From: a bacterium
Lineage (GTDB): Bacteria; Vulcanimicrobiota; JABDET01
Assembly: GCA_021817145.1 (NCBI GenBank)
Contig: JAKAVV010000022.1
Location: 1-38,595 of the forward strand
Direction of reading: 5' to 3'
DNA: 38,595 bases
Shown here: positions 1-8,243 of the stretch, one piece after another
Numbering within the stretch: position 1 is the first letter of the stretch
Layout of the letters: each line of letters starts with the position of its first letter
The notes under the pieces: generated by a model
Told to the model about the DNA's origin: nothing
The model's input: only the letters and a program-made list of their open reading frames with translations
Database searches by the model: none
Position numbers and translations under genes: made by a program

Positions 1-120
1 CCCGCCGCTCGCTAATACACTCGTTATCGCAGCCGTTAACGTCGTCTTCCCATGATCAATGTGCCCAATTGTCCCCACATTCACATGAGGCTTCGTTCGA
101 TCAAATTTCTGCTTCGCCAT
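1..120 (-). CDS. tuf: Elongation factor Tu, N-terminal fragment cut by the window edge
   Basis: The first 40 codons of EF-Tu read on the minus strand from the ATG at 120. The protein begins [20 protein letters not shown] and continues into the P-loop [11 protein letters not shown]-Tu carries aminoacyl-tRNA to the ribosome as a GTP complex. The remainder lies beyond base 1. It follows fusA by 19 nt as the last gene of the str operon. Its AAAGGAGAG ribosome binding site overlaps the fusA stop codon, which suggests translational coupling. The identification is certain from the N-terminal sequence alone. Confidence 0.97.
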   Translation of the reverse strand, partial: MAKQKFDRTKPHVNVGTIGHIDHGKTTLTAAITSVLASGG

Positions 121-139
121 CTCTTATTTCACTCTCCTT

Positions 140-2224
140 TTACGATTTTACCATATTATTACGATGCGTTATTGTTTCCGCCAACTGTTTAGGCACCTCT
201 TCATAATGAGAAAACTCCATTGTATAAGTGCCACGTCCTTGAGTCAAAGACCTCAAAACAGTGGCATATCCAAACATTTCCCCAAGGGGAACAAAAGCGT
301 GAATTTTCTGTACATTCCCTGCCGCTGGCTCCATTCCTTCTATTTTTCCTCTTCTAGAATTTAAATCCGCTAAACATTCTCCAAGATATTCTTCAGGCAT
401 GATTGTCTCAACCTTCATAATCGGCTCTTTTAAAATTGATCCTGCTTTTTCAAGAGCTTGCTGAGTGGCTAAAGAAGCAGCAATTTTAAACGCAATTTCA
501 GAAGAATCAACAGGATGGTAAGAACCATCTACAAGAGTAACTGCTACATCAATCACAGGATACCCCCCTAAAACACCTGACTCAAGAGCCTCTTTTACCC
601 CTTTTTCAACAGGAGAAATATATTCCTTAGGCACAACTCCTCCGACAATTTTGTTTAAAAACTTAAACGGAGATCCCGGTGGGACAGGTTCATATTCAAG
701 GACAACATGACCGTACTGCCCACGCCCTCCTGTTTGCCGAATAAATCTTCCCTCACCAGATGCTTTATGGCGAATCGTTTCTTTATAAGCGACCAATGGT
801 TTCCCAACATTTGCCTGGACATTAAATTCTCTCAACAATCGATCCACGATAATTTCTAAATGAAGCTCCCCCATTCCCGAAATAATGGTCTGTCCTGTTT
901 CTTCATTCACTTTTCTTTTGAAGGTAGGATCTTCATCTTGAAGCCTCTGCAGGGCAAGCGATAATTTATCTTCATCTGCGCGCGTCTTCGGCTCTATTGC
1001 CACAGAAATCACAGGTTCAGGGAAAGAGATGCTCTCTAAAAGCACAGGATGATTTTCATCGCAGAGCGTATCCCCTGTACTAGTATCTTTTAAACCTACA
1101 ACCGCACCCAAATCACCGGCTTCAATTTCATTGACATCCTCTCTGCTGTTAGCATGCATTCGCAGCAAACGTCCAATTCGTTCTCTCTTCTCTTTTGTAG
1201 AATTATAAACATAAGACCCGGTTTTCAGAACTCCAGAATAAACACGAATATAAGTTAGTTTTCCAACATAAGGATCACTCACAATTTTAAAAGCAATCGC
1301 GCTGAAAGGATCATTTCGATCCGCTTTTCTGACTGCTTTTGCAGAAGATCCAGGATCTATTCCAACAATTGAAGGAACATCCAAAGGACTGGGGAGATAA
1401 TCCACCACTCCATCTAGAAGAGGCTGAACTCCTTTATTTTTAAAAGAAGCTCCCAGAAAAACAGGAACCAGCGAAAAATTTAATGTGCATCGTCTGAGGG
1501 CGGCCTTAATTTCTTCAACTGCTGGAGGATTTCCACTTAAAAAGAGATCTAAAAAATCCGCATCATTTTCAGCAATTGTCTCCAAAAGTAAATGCCGAAA
1601 TTCTTTAGCTTTCTCCAGAAGAGAGGAAGGAATTTCTTTCACGGTTAAAGCTCCATAAGGCTCTTCAAAATAATAAGCTTTTTCCTGAATGAGATCAATC
1701 ACTCCTTGAAGATCATCTTCTATTCCAATGTTTAACTGGACTAAAACAGGATGGACGCCCAATCTTTTTTTAATGCTGTCCACGACATTTAAAGCATTGG
1801 CTCCTGAACGATCCAATTTATTGATGAAAGCAATTCTGGGAACTTGATATTTGTCCGCCTGTCTCCATACTGTTTCAGATTGAGGCTGAACTCCTTCCAC
1901 CCCAGAAAAAACAACGACCAGCCCATCCAGGACTCGCAGAGAACGTTCTACTTCAGCCGTAAAATCCACATGTCCAGGAGTGTCAATCAAATTAATTTGA
2001 TGGTCCTTCCAGACGCAGAAAGTCGCGGCAGAAGTAATGGTAATCCCTCTTTCTTGCTCCTGAACCATCCAGTCCATAGTAGCAGCCCCTTCATCCACTT
2101 CTCCAATTCGATGAATTCGACCGGCATAAAACAAAATTCGCTCAGTGGTGGTTGTTTTGCCTGCATCAATATGGGCAATAATTCCAATATTTCTAATCTT
2201 ATCTAATGTGAATCGCTCTTTCAT
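140..2224 (-). CDS. fusA: Elongation factor G
   Basis: A 694-residue, full-length EF-G, the GTPase that drives ribosomal translocation. GTPase motifs are intact: P-loop [12 protein letters not shown] at about residues 17-28, DTPGH at 81-85 and NKLD at 135-138. The C-terminal half carries the expected domain III-V sequences, such as [10 protein letters not shown] and the GGRGQYG region. It is the third gene of rpsL-rpsG-fusA-tuf, 27 nt after rpsG and 19 nt before tuf. No truncation or frameshift is seen. It looks like the main housekeeping copy because it sits in the canonical str operon. Confidence 0.98.
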   Translation of the reverse strand: MKERFTLDKIRNIGIIAHIDAGKTTTTERILFYAGRIHRIGEVDEGAATMDWMVQEQERGITITSAATFCVWKDHQINLIDTPGHVDFTAEVERSLRVLDGLVVVFSGVEGVQPQSETVWRQADKYQVPRIAFINKLDRSGANALNVVDSIKKRLGVHPVLVQLNIGIEDDLQGVIDLIQEKAYYFEEPYGALTVKEIPSSLLEKAKEFRHLLLETIAENDADFLDLFLSGNPPAVEEIKAALRRCTLNFSLVPVFLGASFKNKGVQPLLDGVVDYLPSPLDVPSIVGIDPGSSAKAVRKADRNDPFSAIAFKIVSDPYVGKLTYIRVYSGVLKTGSYVYNSTKEKRERIGRLLRMHANSREDVNEIEAGDLGAVVGLKDTSTGDTLCDENHPVLLESISFPEPVISVAIEPKTRADEDKLSLALQRLQDEDPTFKRKVNEETGQTIISGMGELHLEIIVDRLLREFNVQANVGKPLVAYKETIRHKASGEGRFIRQTGGRGQYGHVVLEYEPVPPGSPFKFLNKIVGGVVPKEYISPVEKGVKEALESGVLGGYPVIDVAVTLVDGSYHPVDSSEIAFKIAASLATQQALEKAGSILKEPIMKVETIMPEEYLGECLADLNSRRGKIEGMEPAAGNVQKIHAFVPLGEMFGYATVLRSLTQGRGTYTMEFSHYEEVPKQLAETITHRNNMVKS

Positions 2225-2251
2225 TTTAAATTCTATCCTGCCTTTTTATCT

Positions 2252-2722
2252 TCACCAACGATAATGGGCGAATGCTTTATTTGCTTCCGCCATTTTATGA
2301 GTATCCTCTTTTTTCTTAACAGAAGAGCCTGCTCCTGAAGCAGCTTCCATCAACTCTGCAGCCAGTTTCTCCATCATGCTTTTCCCGGATCGAGAACGAG
2401 CATACTGAATAATCCAGCGAAACGCAAGAGCTTCTTTCCTATCAGGGTTGACTTCAACAGGAACTTGATAAGTTGCTCCACCCACTCGTCTGGGTCTCAC
2501 TTCAAGAGTTGGCTTCACATTCTCAAGAGCCTGTTCCCAGAGTTTAAGCGGGTCTTTCTTTGTCTTCTGTTTGATTAAATCAAGAGCTCCATAAAAAATC
2601 TTTTCTGCTTTTGCTTTTTTCCCTTGAACCAGGAGCTTATTAATAAAGCGGTGAACATCATCCCGATTAAACAACGAATCAGGTGAAACTTTACGCTTTG
2701 GAACAAAACCTTTTCTAGGCAT
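2252..2722 (-). CDS. rpsG: 30S ribosomal protein S7
   Basis: A 156-residue protein of normal S7 length, beginning MPRKGFVPKR and containing the conserved core VEVRPRRVGGATYQVPVEV at about residues 75-93. S7 binds the 3' major domain of 16S rRNA and nucleates assembly of the 30S head. It ends in AFAHYRW, typical of bacterial S7. It lies 7 nt downstream of rpsL and 27 nt upstream of fusA, so it is almost certainly co-transcribed with them. Confidence 0.98.
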   Translation of the reverse strand: MPRKGFVPKRKVSPDSLFNRDDVHRFINKLLVQGKKAKAEKIFYGALDLIKQKTKKDPLKLWEQALENVKPTLEVRPRRVGGATYQVPVEVNPDRKEALAFRWIIQYARSRSGKSMMEKLAAELMEAASGAGSSVKKKEDTHKMAEANKAFAHYRW

Positions 2723-2729
2723 CTTTTAA

Positions 2730-3170
2730 CTAACCTCCAGTTTTAGCGGCAGCAGCAGGCTTTGGCCGCCTGGCTCCATACTTGCTTCTTGCTTGTTTTC
2801 GATCTACGACTCCTGCTGTATCTAAAACCCCGCGCACAATATGGTATCGTATCCCTGGTAGATCTTTTACACGACCCCCTCGAATTAAAACAACGGAGTG
2901 CTCTTGAAGATTATGTCCTATTCCAGGAATATACGCAGTCACCTCAGAACGATTGGTTAAACGAACGCGCGCCACTTTTCTCAAAGCAGAATTGGGTTTT
3001 TTAGGAGTAACCGTTTTCACTTGAGTGCAAACCCCTCTTTTAAATGGATTTCCTAAAGTACGGAAAACCCTATTGTTGAGAGAATTATAAGAAAAGAGAA
3101 GAGCAGGGGCTTTTACTTTGCTGCCCACACTTTTCCTTCCATGTCGAATCAATTGATTAATTGTTGGCAT
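2730..3170 (-). CDS. rpsL: 30S ribosomal protein S12 with an internal insertion
   Basis: A 146-residue S12, the decoding-centre protein. The conserved blocks [19 protein letters not shown] and [16 protein letters not shown] are intact, including the lysines whose mutation gives streptomycin resistance elsewhere, so the sequence looks wild type. It is about 20 residues longer than the 124-residue proteobacterial form. The extra residues are an insertion after APAL (about residues 24-43, containing [13 protein letters not shown]), similar in place to the one in Bacillus S12, and an Ala-rich C-terminal tail. A clear AAGGAG site precedes the ATG. It is the first gene of the str operon. Confidence 0.98.
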   Translation of the reverse strand: MPTINQLIRHGRKSVGSKVKAPALLFSYNSLNNRVFRTLGNPFKRGVCTQVKTVTPKKPNSALRKVARVRLTNRSEVTAYIPGIGHNLQEHSVVLIRGGRVKDLPGIRYHIVRGVLDTAGVVDRKQARSKYGARRPKPAAAAKTGG

Positions 3171-3217
3171 AATCGCTCCTTTTTATCGCTTCCCTATTCA
3201 TCAATGGCTTCAGAATA

Positions 3218-3243
3218 AAAAACTGACATCCCTGCCAGTTTTT
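3218..3243 (-). terminator. Intrinsic-terminator-like hairpin just upstream of rpsL
   Basis: Read on the minus strand this is an 11-bp stem (AAAAACTGGCA paired with TGTCAGTTTTT, one G-U pair) closed by a GGGA tetraloop and followed by a run of six T. It ends only 47 nt before the rpsL start codon. It could end sucC transcription, with a promoter squeezed into the remaining 47 nt, or act as an attenuator in the leader of the ribosomal operon. I see no good promoter in the 47 nt. Confidence 0.6.
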
Positions 3244-3256
3244 GTTCGGAGAGGTG

Positions 3257-3316
3257 GACGAACCTTCTGTTCGTCAATCCATTCCCGAATAACGAAACAG
3301 CCCGAGGGCTGTTTCG
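3257..3316 (-). other. Two further hairpins in the sucC-rpsL intergenic region
   Basis: Two perfect inverted repeats lie between sucC and rpsL. The outer one (3293-3316) has CGAAACAGCC/GGCTGTTTCG arms around a four-base CGAG loop. The inner one (3257-3275) has GACGAAC/GTTCGTC arms around five bases. The outer one sits 44 nt beyond the sucC stop and could terminate or stabilise the sucC transcript, although it lacks a T tract. Together with the hairpin at 3218-3243 they make most of this 189-nt gap potentially structured RNA. Confidence 0.5.
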
Positions 3317-3359
3317 CATGAAACTGAAACCCATTGAAGTGTTAGGTAAAATCTATATT

Positions 3360-4508
3360 TTACACTTCTTTTCCAATACCTCCTGTTAGCTCAACAATTT
3401 TTTTTGCTCCTTCTTCCATGGTTGAAGCGGGAATAAATCGAGAATGAGACAGCAGGGCCCGCCCCTCTTCTTCATTTGTTCCAGACAGCCGTATCACAAC
3501 TGGAAACTTAATATTTAGAATTTTGTCAGCCTCAAGAATTCCTTTTGCCACTTCATCGCATCTGCTGATCCCGCCAAAAATATTAATGAATACCCCTTTC
3601 ACCTTTTTATCGCGCAAAACAATCTCCAGAGAATTTTTAACGGTTTCCCAGTTCGATCCGCCGCCGACATCTAGAAAATTAGCGGGTCTCCCCCCTTCTC
3701 TGCTGACCATATCAAGGGTCGTCATCACCAATCCCGCTCCATTTCCCAAAATACCAATATTCCCATCTAATCTCACATAAGGAACTTTTTTCTTATGCGC
3801 TTCTACTTCAAGGGGATCATCTTCACTCGCTTCTCTTAATTCCAAAAAATCGGGATGCCGAAACAGAGCGTTTTCATCTAAATCCATTTTAGCATCAGCA
3901 GCAAGAAAATCCCCTTCTGCTGTCAATACCAATGGATTTATTTCGGCTAGAACACAGTCATTTTCAAGGTAAATCCGATATAATTTTTTCATAAATTCAG
4001 AAAACTCTTTTGCCATTCGATGCTCCAGTCCAAGTTTTTGGCAGGTCTCCCGAACTTGAAATTCCATTAATCCGTATGCTGGATCAAGGTGGAACTTATA
4101 AATCTTTTCAGGAGAATGAGCAGCTACTTCTTCAATCTCAACACCGCCCTCCGCGCTCGCCATAGCAATTGTTTTTCCTGTATGGCGGTCCAGAGCAAAA
4201 CTTAAATAATACTCGTGAGAAATATTCAAAGCTTCTTCTATGAGAACGGATCTGACTTTTAATCCTCCTATTCTCATTTGCAAAATTTGAGTCGCTGCCT
4301 GCTCGACCTGCTGTGGTGTTTCAGCCAGTTTAATTCCCCCTGCTTTTCCCCTTCCGCCAGAATGAACCTGGGCTTTCACCACTGTTTTTTTATTCAATTT
4401 TTCAGCGATTTTAACAGCGGACTTCGCGGTTTTAGCCATTTTCCCTATAGGAACTCGAATCCCGAATTTTCTCAGGATCTCTTTTGCCTGATACTCGTAA
4501 ATTTTCAT
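3360..4508 (-). CDS. sucC: Succinate-CoA ligase (ADP-forming), beta subunit
   Basis: A 382-residue protein, close to the usual length of about 388. It starts MKIYEYQAKEILRKFGI, the family signature, followed by an ATP-grasp domain (HSGGRGKAGGIKL at about 48-60; LAEINPLVLT at about 187-196) and a C-terminal CoA-ligase domain with GNGAGLVM and NIFGGISRCDEVA. The beta subunit binds nucleotide and succinate in the citric-acid-cycle enzyme. An AGAGGTGAT site precedes the ATG. The alpha subunit gene sucD, normally directly downstream, is absent: the next gene downstream is rpsL. The partner must be encoded elsewhere. Confidence 0.95.
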   Translation of the reverse strand: MKIYEYQAKEILRKFGIRVPIGKMAKTAKSAVKIAEKLNKKTVVKAQVHSGGRGKAGGIKLAETPQQVEQAATQILQMRIGGLKVRSVLIEEALNISHEYYLSFALDRHTGKTIAMASAEGGVEIEEVAAHSPEKIYKFHLDPAYGLMEFQVRETCQKLGLEHRMAKEFSEFMKKLYRIYLENDCVLAEINPLVLTAEGDFLAADAKMDLDENALFRHPDFLELREASEDDPLEVEAHKKKVPYVRLDGNIGILGNGAGLVMTTLDMVSREGGRPANFLDVGGGSNWETVKNSLEIVLRDKKVKGVFINIFGGISRCDEVAKGILEADKILNIKFPVVIRLSGTNEEEGRALLSHSRFIPASTMEEGAKKIVELTGGIGKEV

Positions 4509-4833
4509 GCATCACCTCTAAAAATTTTTACTTGCTTTAAGTGTGGCGAATTTATTAAGAATCAGAGCGCTGCCACACGCGGATCATCAGCCATTCGCTC
4601 ATTCTCGGCAGCCATCCATGACTGCCTCCGAGGTGAATGCGGCTGTTGGTCATCCTGACCTTCCGCCGCATTCAATACCGCTCATGGCATGACCCGCGCG
4701 TTCCTGTTAACCTGCTCTAGTCAAAAAAACGCCAAACTCAAGCTTCACAATTCAGTTTCTAGTTAAAAAAACCTTCAATCAAAGCATAACTTTCCACAAG
4801 GAGAGAGTGTCGAAGTAAAAGAACCACTCAGGC
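4509..4833. other. 325-nt spacer with a nested palindrome (4635-4673)
   Basis: No credible gene is seen between sucC and the first methylase. The central part (about 4560-4720) is visibly richer in G+C than its surroundings. It contains 9-nt arms GAATGCGGC (4635-4643) and GCCGCATTC (4665-4673), which enclose a second inverted repeat, GGTCA-TCC-TGACC (4648-4660). A looser inverted repeat, CTCGGCAG against CTGCCTCCGAG, lies just upstream at about 4600-4632. This could be a REP-like or miniature element at the edge of the restriction island, a terminator region or a regulatory cruciform. Beyond the G+C-rich block the DNA is A+T-rich and may hold the island promoter, but I cannot assign one. Confidence 0.45.
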
Positions 4834-6363
4834 ATGAGCCTGACTGCTGCAAGACAAAATAGGGATTATAGTAAATCCACAGGTCAGATGAAAATGCTGC
4901 TTGATGAAGTAAATAATCTCGGATTTTTGCCAAACCGAATAAAAGAAGCCAGAGGTGTTCAGCCAAGTCCTACCTCGCAAGAATTAAAACGTATTTATCA
5001 GTTGAATACTGAATATGAATGGATATATAAAGAGAAATTTTTGATTCAACCTGCGCTGAGCAGATCACTCGTTAGCTTCCAGGCAAACAAAAACCGCGCC
5101 GTTTACCGCTGGTTTAAATATAAAGAGTCCTTTTCAGCCAGTCTGATTGAATTTCTTCTTGGAAAAAATGGAGCTTCCAGAGGTGTTTTACTCGATCCGT
5201 TTGCCGGTATTGGAACCGCGCTGTTTGCAGCAGCAGATTCTGGAATGATGGCTGAGGGGATCGAGCTGCTGCCAATTGGTCAGCGGGTGATTGCAATCAA
5301 GCAGATCATTGATTCAGGAATTAAGCTGTCTGAGATAGAGACGATTGCAAGATGGGCAAACACAGCGCCATGGGAAGAAAGTAAACAAAGGGAATCTTTT
5401 ACCGAGCTGCGTATTACAAAAGGCGCGTATCCCGAAGAAACACAAATCCAAATTGAAAGATATCTGGCGCTGATCGAAAAAGAAAACGAAAAAGCGCGAG
5501 AAATTTTATTATTCGCTTTACTTTGCGTTTTAGAAGCAATCAGTTTCACAAGGAAAGATGGACAATACTTACGTTGGGACTTCCGTTCAGGCAGGAGCCA
5601 GGGTAAAAATCCTTTTAACAAAGGAAAAATTTTGTATTTCAAAGAAGCTGTTAGCGCAAAGTTGCGGGAAATCATCGCCGATCTTCATGCGGCAAAATTG
5701 TCAGACAACTATAATGTGGAGCCTCAATCGCGGGGGGATATCAAGTTGCACAATGGATCGTGCCTGGAAATCCTGCCAAAGCTCCCGAGGGAATCGTACG
5801 ACTGCATCATTACATCTCCTCCATACTGCAATCGTTATGACTATACGCGAACCTACGCGCTTGAACTTGCGCTGCTAGGTGTTAATGAAGAGAAATTAAT
5901 GAACCTCCGTCAGAAAATGTTGAGCTGCACAGTGGAAAATCGCGCAAAAAATTTGCTAGCTATGAACTTAGCGTGGAAATCAGCCATTCAGATCGCAGAT
6001 CAGCAGTCCCTCTTGCAAGAAATCCTTCGTTATCTCGATACTCAGCGGAAACTTAATCTGCTCAACAACAATGGAATTCCACGCATGGTTCGCGGCTATT
6101 TTTATGAGATGGCTTGCGTCATTTCGGAATGCGCCAGAGTTCTCAAGCCGAATGCTCCTCTCATTATGATCAATGACAACGTCCGATATGCAGGGACAAG
6201 TATTTCGGTTGATATCATCTTGTCTGAATTCGCCAAGAATCTCGATTTTGAGATCAAAAATATTCTTATTCTGCCCAATGGCAAAGGAAACAGCAGCCAG
6301 CAAATGGGAGCGCACGGACGCAAACCTTTGCGAAAGTGCATTTACATTTGGCGCAAACGATAA
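4834..6363 (+). CDS. Type II DNA methyltransferase, probably N4-cytosine, AvaI/BsoBI-type (predicted CYCGRG)
   Basis: A 509-residue methyltransferase. The SAM-binding motif I DPFAGIGT (121-128) precedes the catalytic motif IV TSPPY (327-331), with about 200 residues between them that probably include target recognition. The TSPPY form is typical of N4-cytosine methylases. The specificity is inferred from the next gene, which matches the AvaI/BsoBI endonuclease family; M.AvaI is itself a methylase of similar size. It would protect host CYCGRG sites, and several occur in this window, including CCCGAG at 5784 inside this gene. The start is uncertain: the ATG at 4834 lacks a good ribosome binding site, and Met19 or Met21 is possible. 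Confidence 0.88.
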   Translation: MSLTAARQNRDYSKSTGQMKMLLDEVNNLGFLPNRIKEARGVQPSPTSQELKRIYQLNTEYEWIYKEKFLIQPALSRSLVSFQANKNRAVYRWFKYKESFSASLIEFLLGKNGASRGVLLDPFAGIGTALFAAADSGMMAEGIELLPIGQRVIAIKQIIDSGIKLSEIETIARWANTAPWEESKQRESFTELRITKGAYPEETQIQIERYLALIEKENEKAREILLFALLCVLEAISFTRKDGQYLRWDFRSGRSQGKNPFNKGKILYFKEAVSAKLREIIADLHAAKLSDNYNVEPQSRGDIKLHNGSCLEILPKLPRESYDCIITSPPYCNRYDYTRTYALELALLGVNEEKLMNLRQKMLSCTVENRAKNLLAMNLAWKSAIQIADQQSLLQEILRYLDTQRKLNLLNNNGIPRMVRGYFYEMACVISECARVLKPNAPLIMINDNVRYAGTSISVDIILSEFAKNLDFEIKNILILPNGKGNSSQQMGAHGRKPLRKCIYIWRKR

Positions 6364-6366
6364 ACG

Positions 6367-7320
6367 ATGTCCCAATCCTATCTTCGACACCTTAAATCGA
6401 GCAAGGATTTGGAAACTACTTATGAAGCCGTGCGTGCTGGATTTGTAGCGTTAGCTTTGGAAAAAAATCGACGCGCAACCCCATTTACAGCGGAAGCGCG
6501 TGATCTAAAAATCAAAGCATCACAAGCAGCCAAACCGGAAGATCTGGTTCATATAGAAGGGATCAAACGAGCCTTGTTGACCGCTGCTGGAGTCTCTGAC
6601 AAAGCGGCTAACCACTTACAAGACTCGGATAAACTTGAAGCTATTCTTGGACTCATCAAAAACTTTCTTGAACCAGCAGAAGCAAATTTCGTGGAAGAAC
6701 TTGTTTTCCGTTTTTTGCTGACACGCGGCGACACTTTAGGTGGTTCAATGCGAAACGTGGGTGGCTTTCTAGCTCAATGTAAACTGACACGCTCAATTAT
6801 GGCGCACTTGAAGAATGCTGGACAAAGCTGTGAATGGCTTCACTCCGACAACGCAATTTGGCTGCAGATGCCTGAAGATGACTCAGACATCGAATTGCAC
6901 TTACGAGGCTTGGCATGGACAGGAAAAGGTAGAAATCGAACACTAGTTTATAATGTGACAGTTCCTTTCCTTGGCAACAACGTCGATTTGTGCCTGTTTA
7001 ACTGCGCTCCGGAAACACTTTCCAGAACCACCTACAAAACCGCTTCAGCGTATATCGCGCTTGGCGAATTGAAAGGCGGTATTGATCCCGCCGGCGCAGA
7101 TGAACATTGGAAAACAGCGCGCACAGCACTGAATAGAATCCACGTTGCCTTCAAGAAACAGAAGCGGCACCCAAAAACATTTTTTATTGGCGCAGCCATT
7201 GAAGCCACAATGGCTCATGAAATTTGGACGATGCTGCGCCACCGCGAATTAAGCAGTGCGGCAAACCTGACAGAAAGCCAACAGATGGCTTCAATCGCCC
7301 ATTGGCTTTGCTCTCTTTAA
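6367..7320 (+). CDS. Type II restriction endonuclease of the AvaI/BsoBI family
   Basis: A 317-residue protein, matching the 315-323 residues of AvaI and BsoBI. The diagnostic block is Asp207 in NNVDLCLF, then the block [20 protein letters not shown] with Glu234 and Lys236. These fit the D-ExK catalytic residues of BsoBI (D212, E240, K242). A histidine, His247, lies 11 residues after the lysine, the same spacing as BsoBI K242 to H253. The family cuts CYCGRG. The gene begins 3 nt after the methylase stop without its own clear ribosome binding site, so translation is probably coupled to the methylase. All catalytic residues are present, so the enzyme should be active. Assignment is from remembered family motifs. 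Confidence 0.85.
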   Translation: MSQSYLRHLKSSKDLETTYEAVRAGFVALALEKNRRATPFTAEARDLKIKASQAAKPEDLVHIEGIKRALLTAAGVSDKAANHLQDSDKLEAILGLIKNFLEPAEANFVEELVFRFLLTRGDTLGGSMRNVGGFLAQCKLTRSIMAHLKNAGQSCEWLHSDNAIWLQMPEDDSDIELHLRGLAWTGKGRNRTLVYNVTVPFLGNNVDLCLFNCAPETLSRTTYKTASAYIALGELKGGIDPAGADEHWKTARTALNRIHVAFKKQKRHPKTFFIGAAIEATMAHEIWTMLRHRELSSAANLTESQQMASIAHWLCSL

Positions 7321-7361
7321 AAAGGTAAAAGAATAAAAACATGGAATTCGGAAAATAAATC

Positions 7362-8243
7362 ATGAACAACTGCCAGATCCTGCACGGAGATTGCCTAAAA
7401 CTCCTTTCAGAGAAAAAAATACGACAAAAAGTCGATTTAACTTTTTTAGATCCTCCCTTTAATCAAGATAAGGAATACAATTTATATGACGACAATTTAC
7501 CTGAACATGAGTACTGGCAGAAAATGAAAAACGTCTGTCGAGGGATTTTCGAAATTACATCTGAAGGCGGCGCCATTTACTTTATGCAGCGAGAAAAAAA
7601 TGTTGAATTCGTTTTGCAGTGTCTTGATGAAACAGGATGGTCATTCCAAAACCTTATCATCTGGAAGAAAAAAACTTCTGCTGTTCCCTGCTCTAACAAG
7701 TTTGGCAAACAGTATCAAATTATAGCCTTTGCCACAAAAGGAGAGACTCCCAGAGTGTTTAATCGCTTGCGAATTTCCCCCCCTCTTCCGCCAAATTACA
7801 AACATGAAAGAGAAAATGGAATTTTTTTGACAGACATCTGGGATGACATAAGAGAATTGACTTCTGGTTATTTTGCGGGGGATGAGGCTGTTAGAAAACA
7901 AAATGGCGAACGATTTCATAAGCAGCAATCCCCTATTGCTCTTCTGCTGAGAATCATTCTTTCATCGTCCATGCCAGGAGATACTGTCTTAGACCCATTT
8001 GCCGGGACAGGAACCACATTGGTTGTCGCTGAGCAGCTGAAGAGAAAAGGGATTGGAATTGAAATTGATTTAGAAAATGTAACTTGTATTAAAGAGCGGA
8101 TAGAGGAAATACGACAATCCGATGATGTGATGAAATTTTACAAAGATTACCTTTATACTGAAAACCTGAAAGAGATATGGGACACAGATCTCCCTTCTTC
8201 TACTATGAAAAAGAAAAAACAACTGAGTTTGTTTAATTTATGA
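7362..8243 (+). CDS. Beta-class DNA methyltransferase of a second type II restriction-modification system
   Basis: A 293-residue methyltransferase with motif order opposite to the upstream one. Catalytic motif IV DPPF (30-33) is near the N terminus, and SAM motif I DPFAGTGTT (211-219) is near the C terminus, which defines the beta class. DPPF favours N6-adenine methylation, but N4-cytosine cannot be excluded. The middle part, about residues 105-190, should hold the target recognition domain; I cannot predict the site. The end is Lys-rich (MKKKKQLSLFNL). Its stop overlaps the start of the next gene by 4 nt (ATGA), so the two form a tight operon. Confidence 0.88.
   Translation: MNNCQILHGDCLKLLSEKKIRQKVDLTFLDPPFNQDKEYNLYDDNLPEHEYWQKMKNVCRGIFEITSEGGAIYFMQREKNVEFVLQCLDETGWSFQNLIIWKKKTSAVPCSNKFGKQYQIIAFATKGETPRVFNRLRISPPLPPNYKHERENGIFLTDIWDDIRELTSGYFAGDEAVRKQNGERFHKQQSPIALLLRIILSSSMPGDTVLDPFAGTGTTLVVAEQLKRKGIGIEIDLENVTCIKERIEEIRQSDDVMKFYKDYLYTENLKEIWDTDLPSSTMKKKKQLSLFNL

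Noticed and set aside
1844-2206. 120-residue plus-strand ORF opposite fusA
   Set aside because: Antisense shadow of the GTPase domain of EF-G; no ribosome binding site or recognisable protein.
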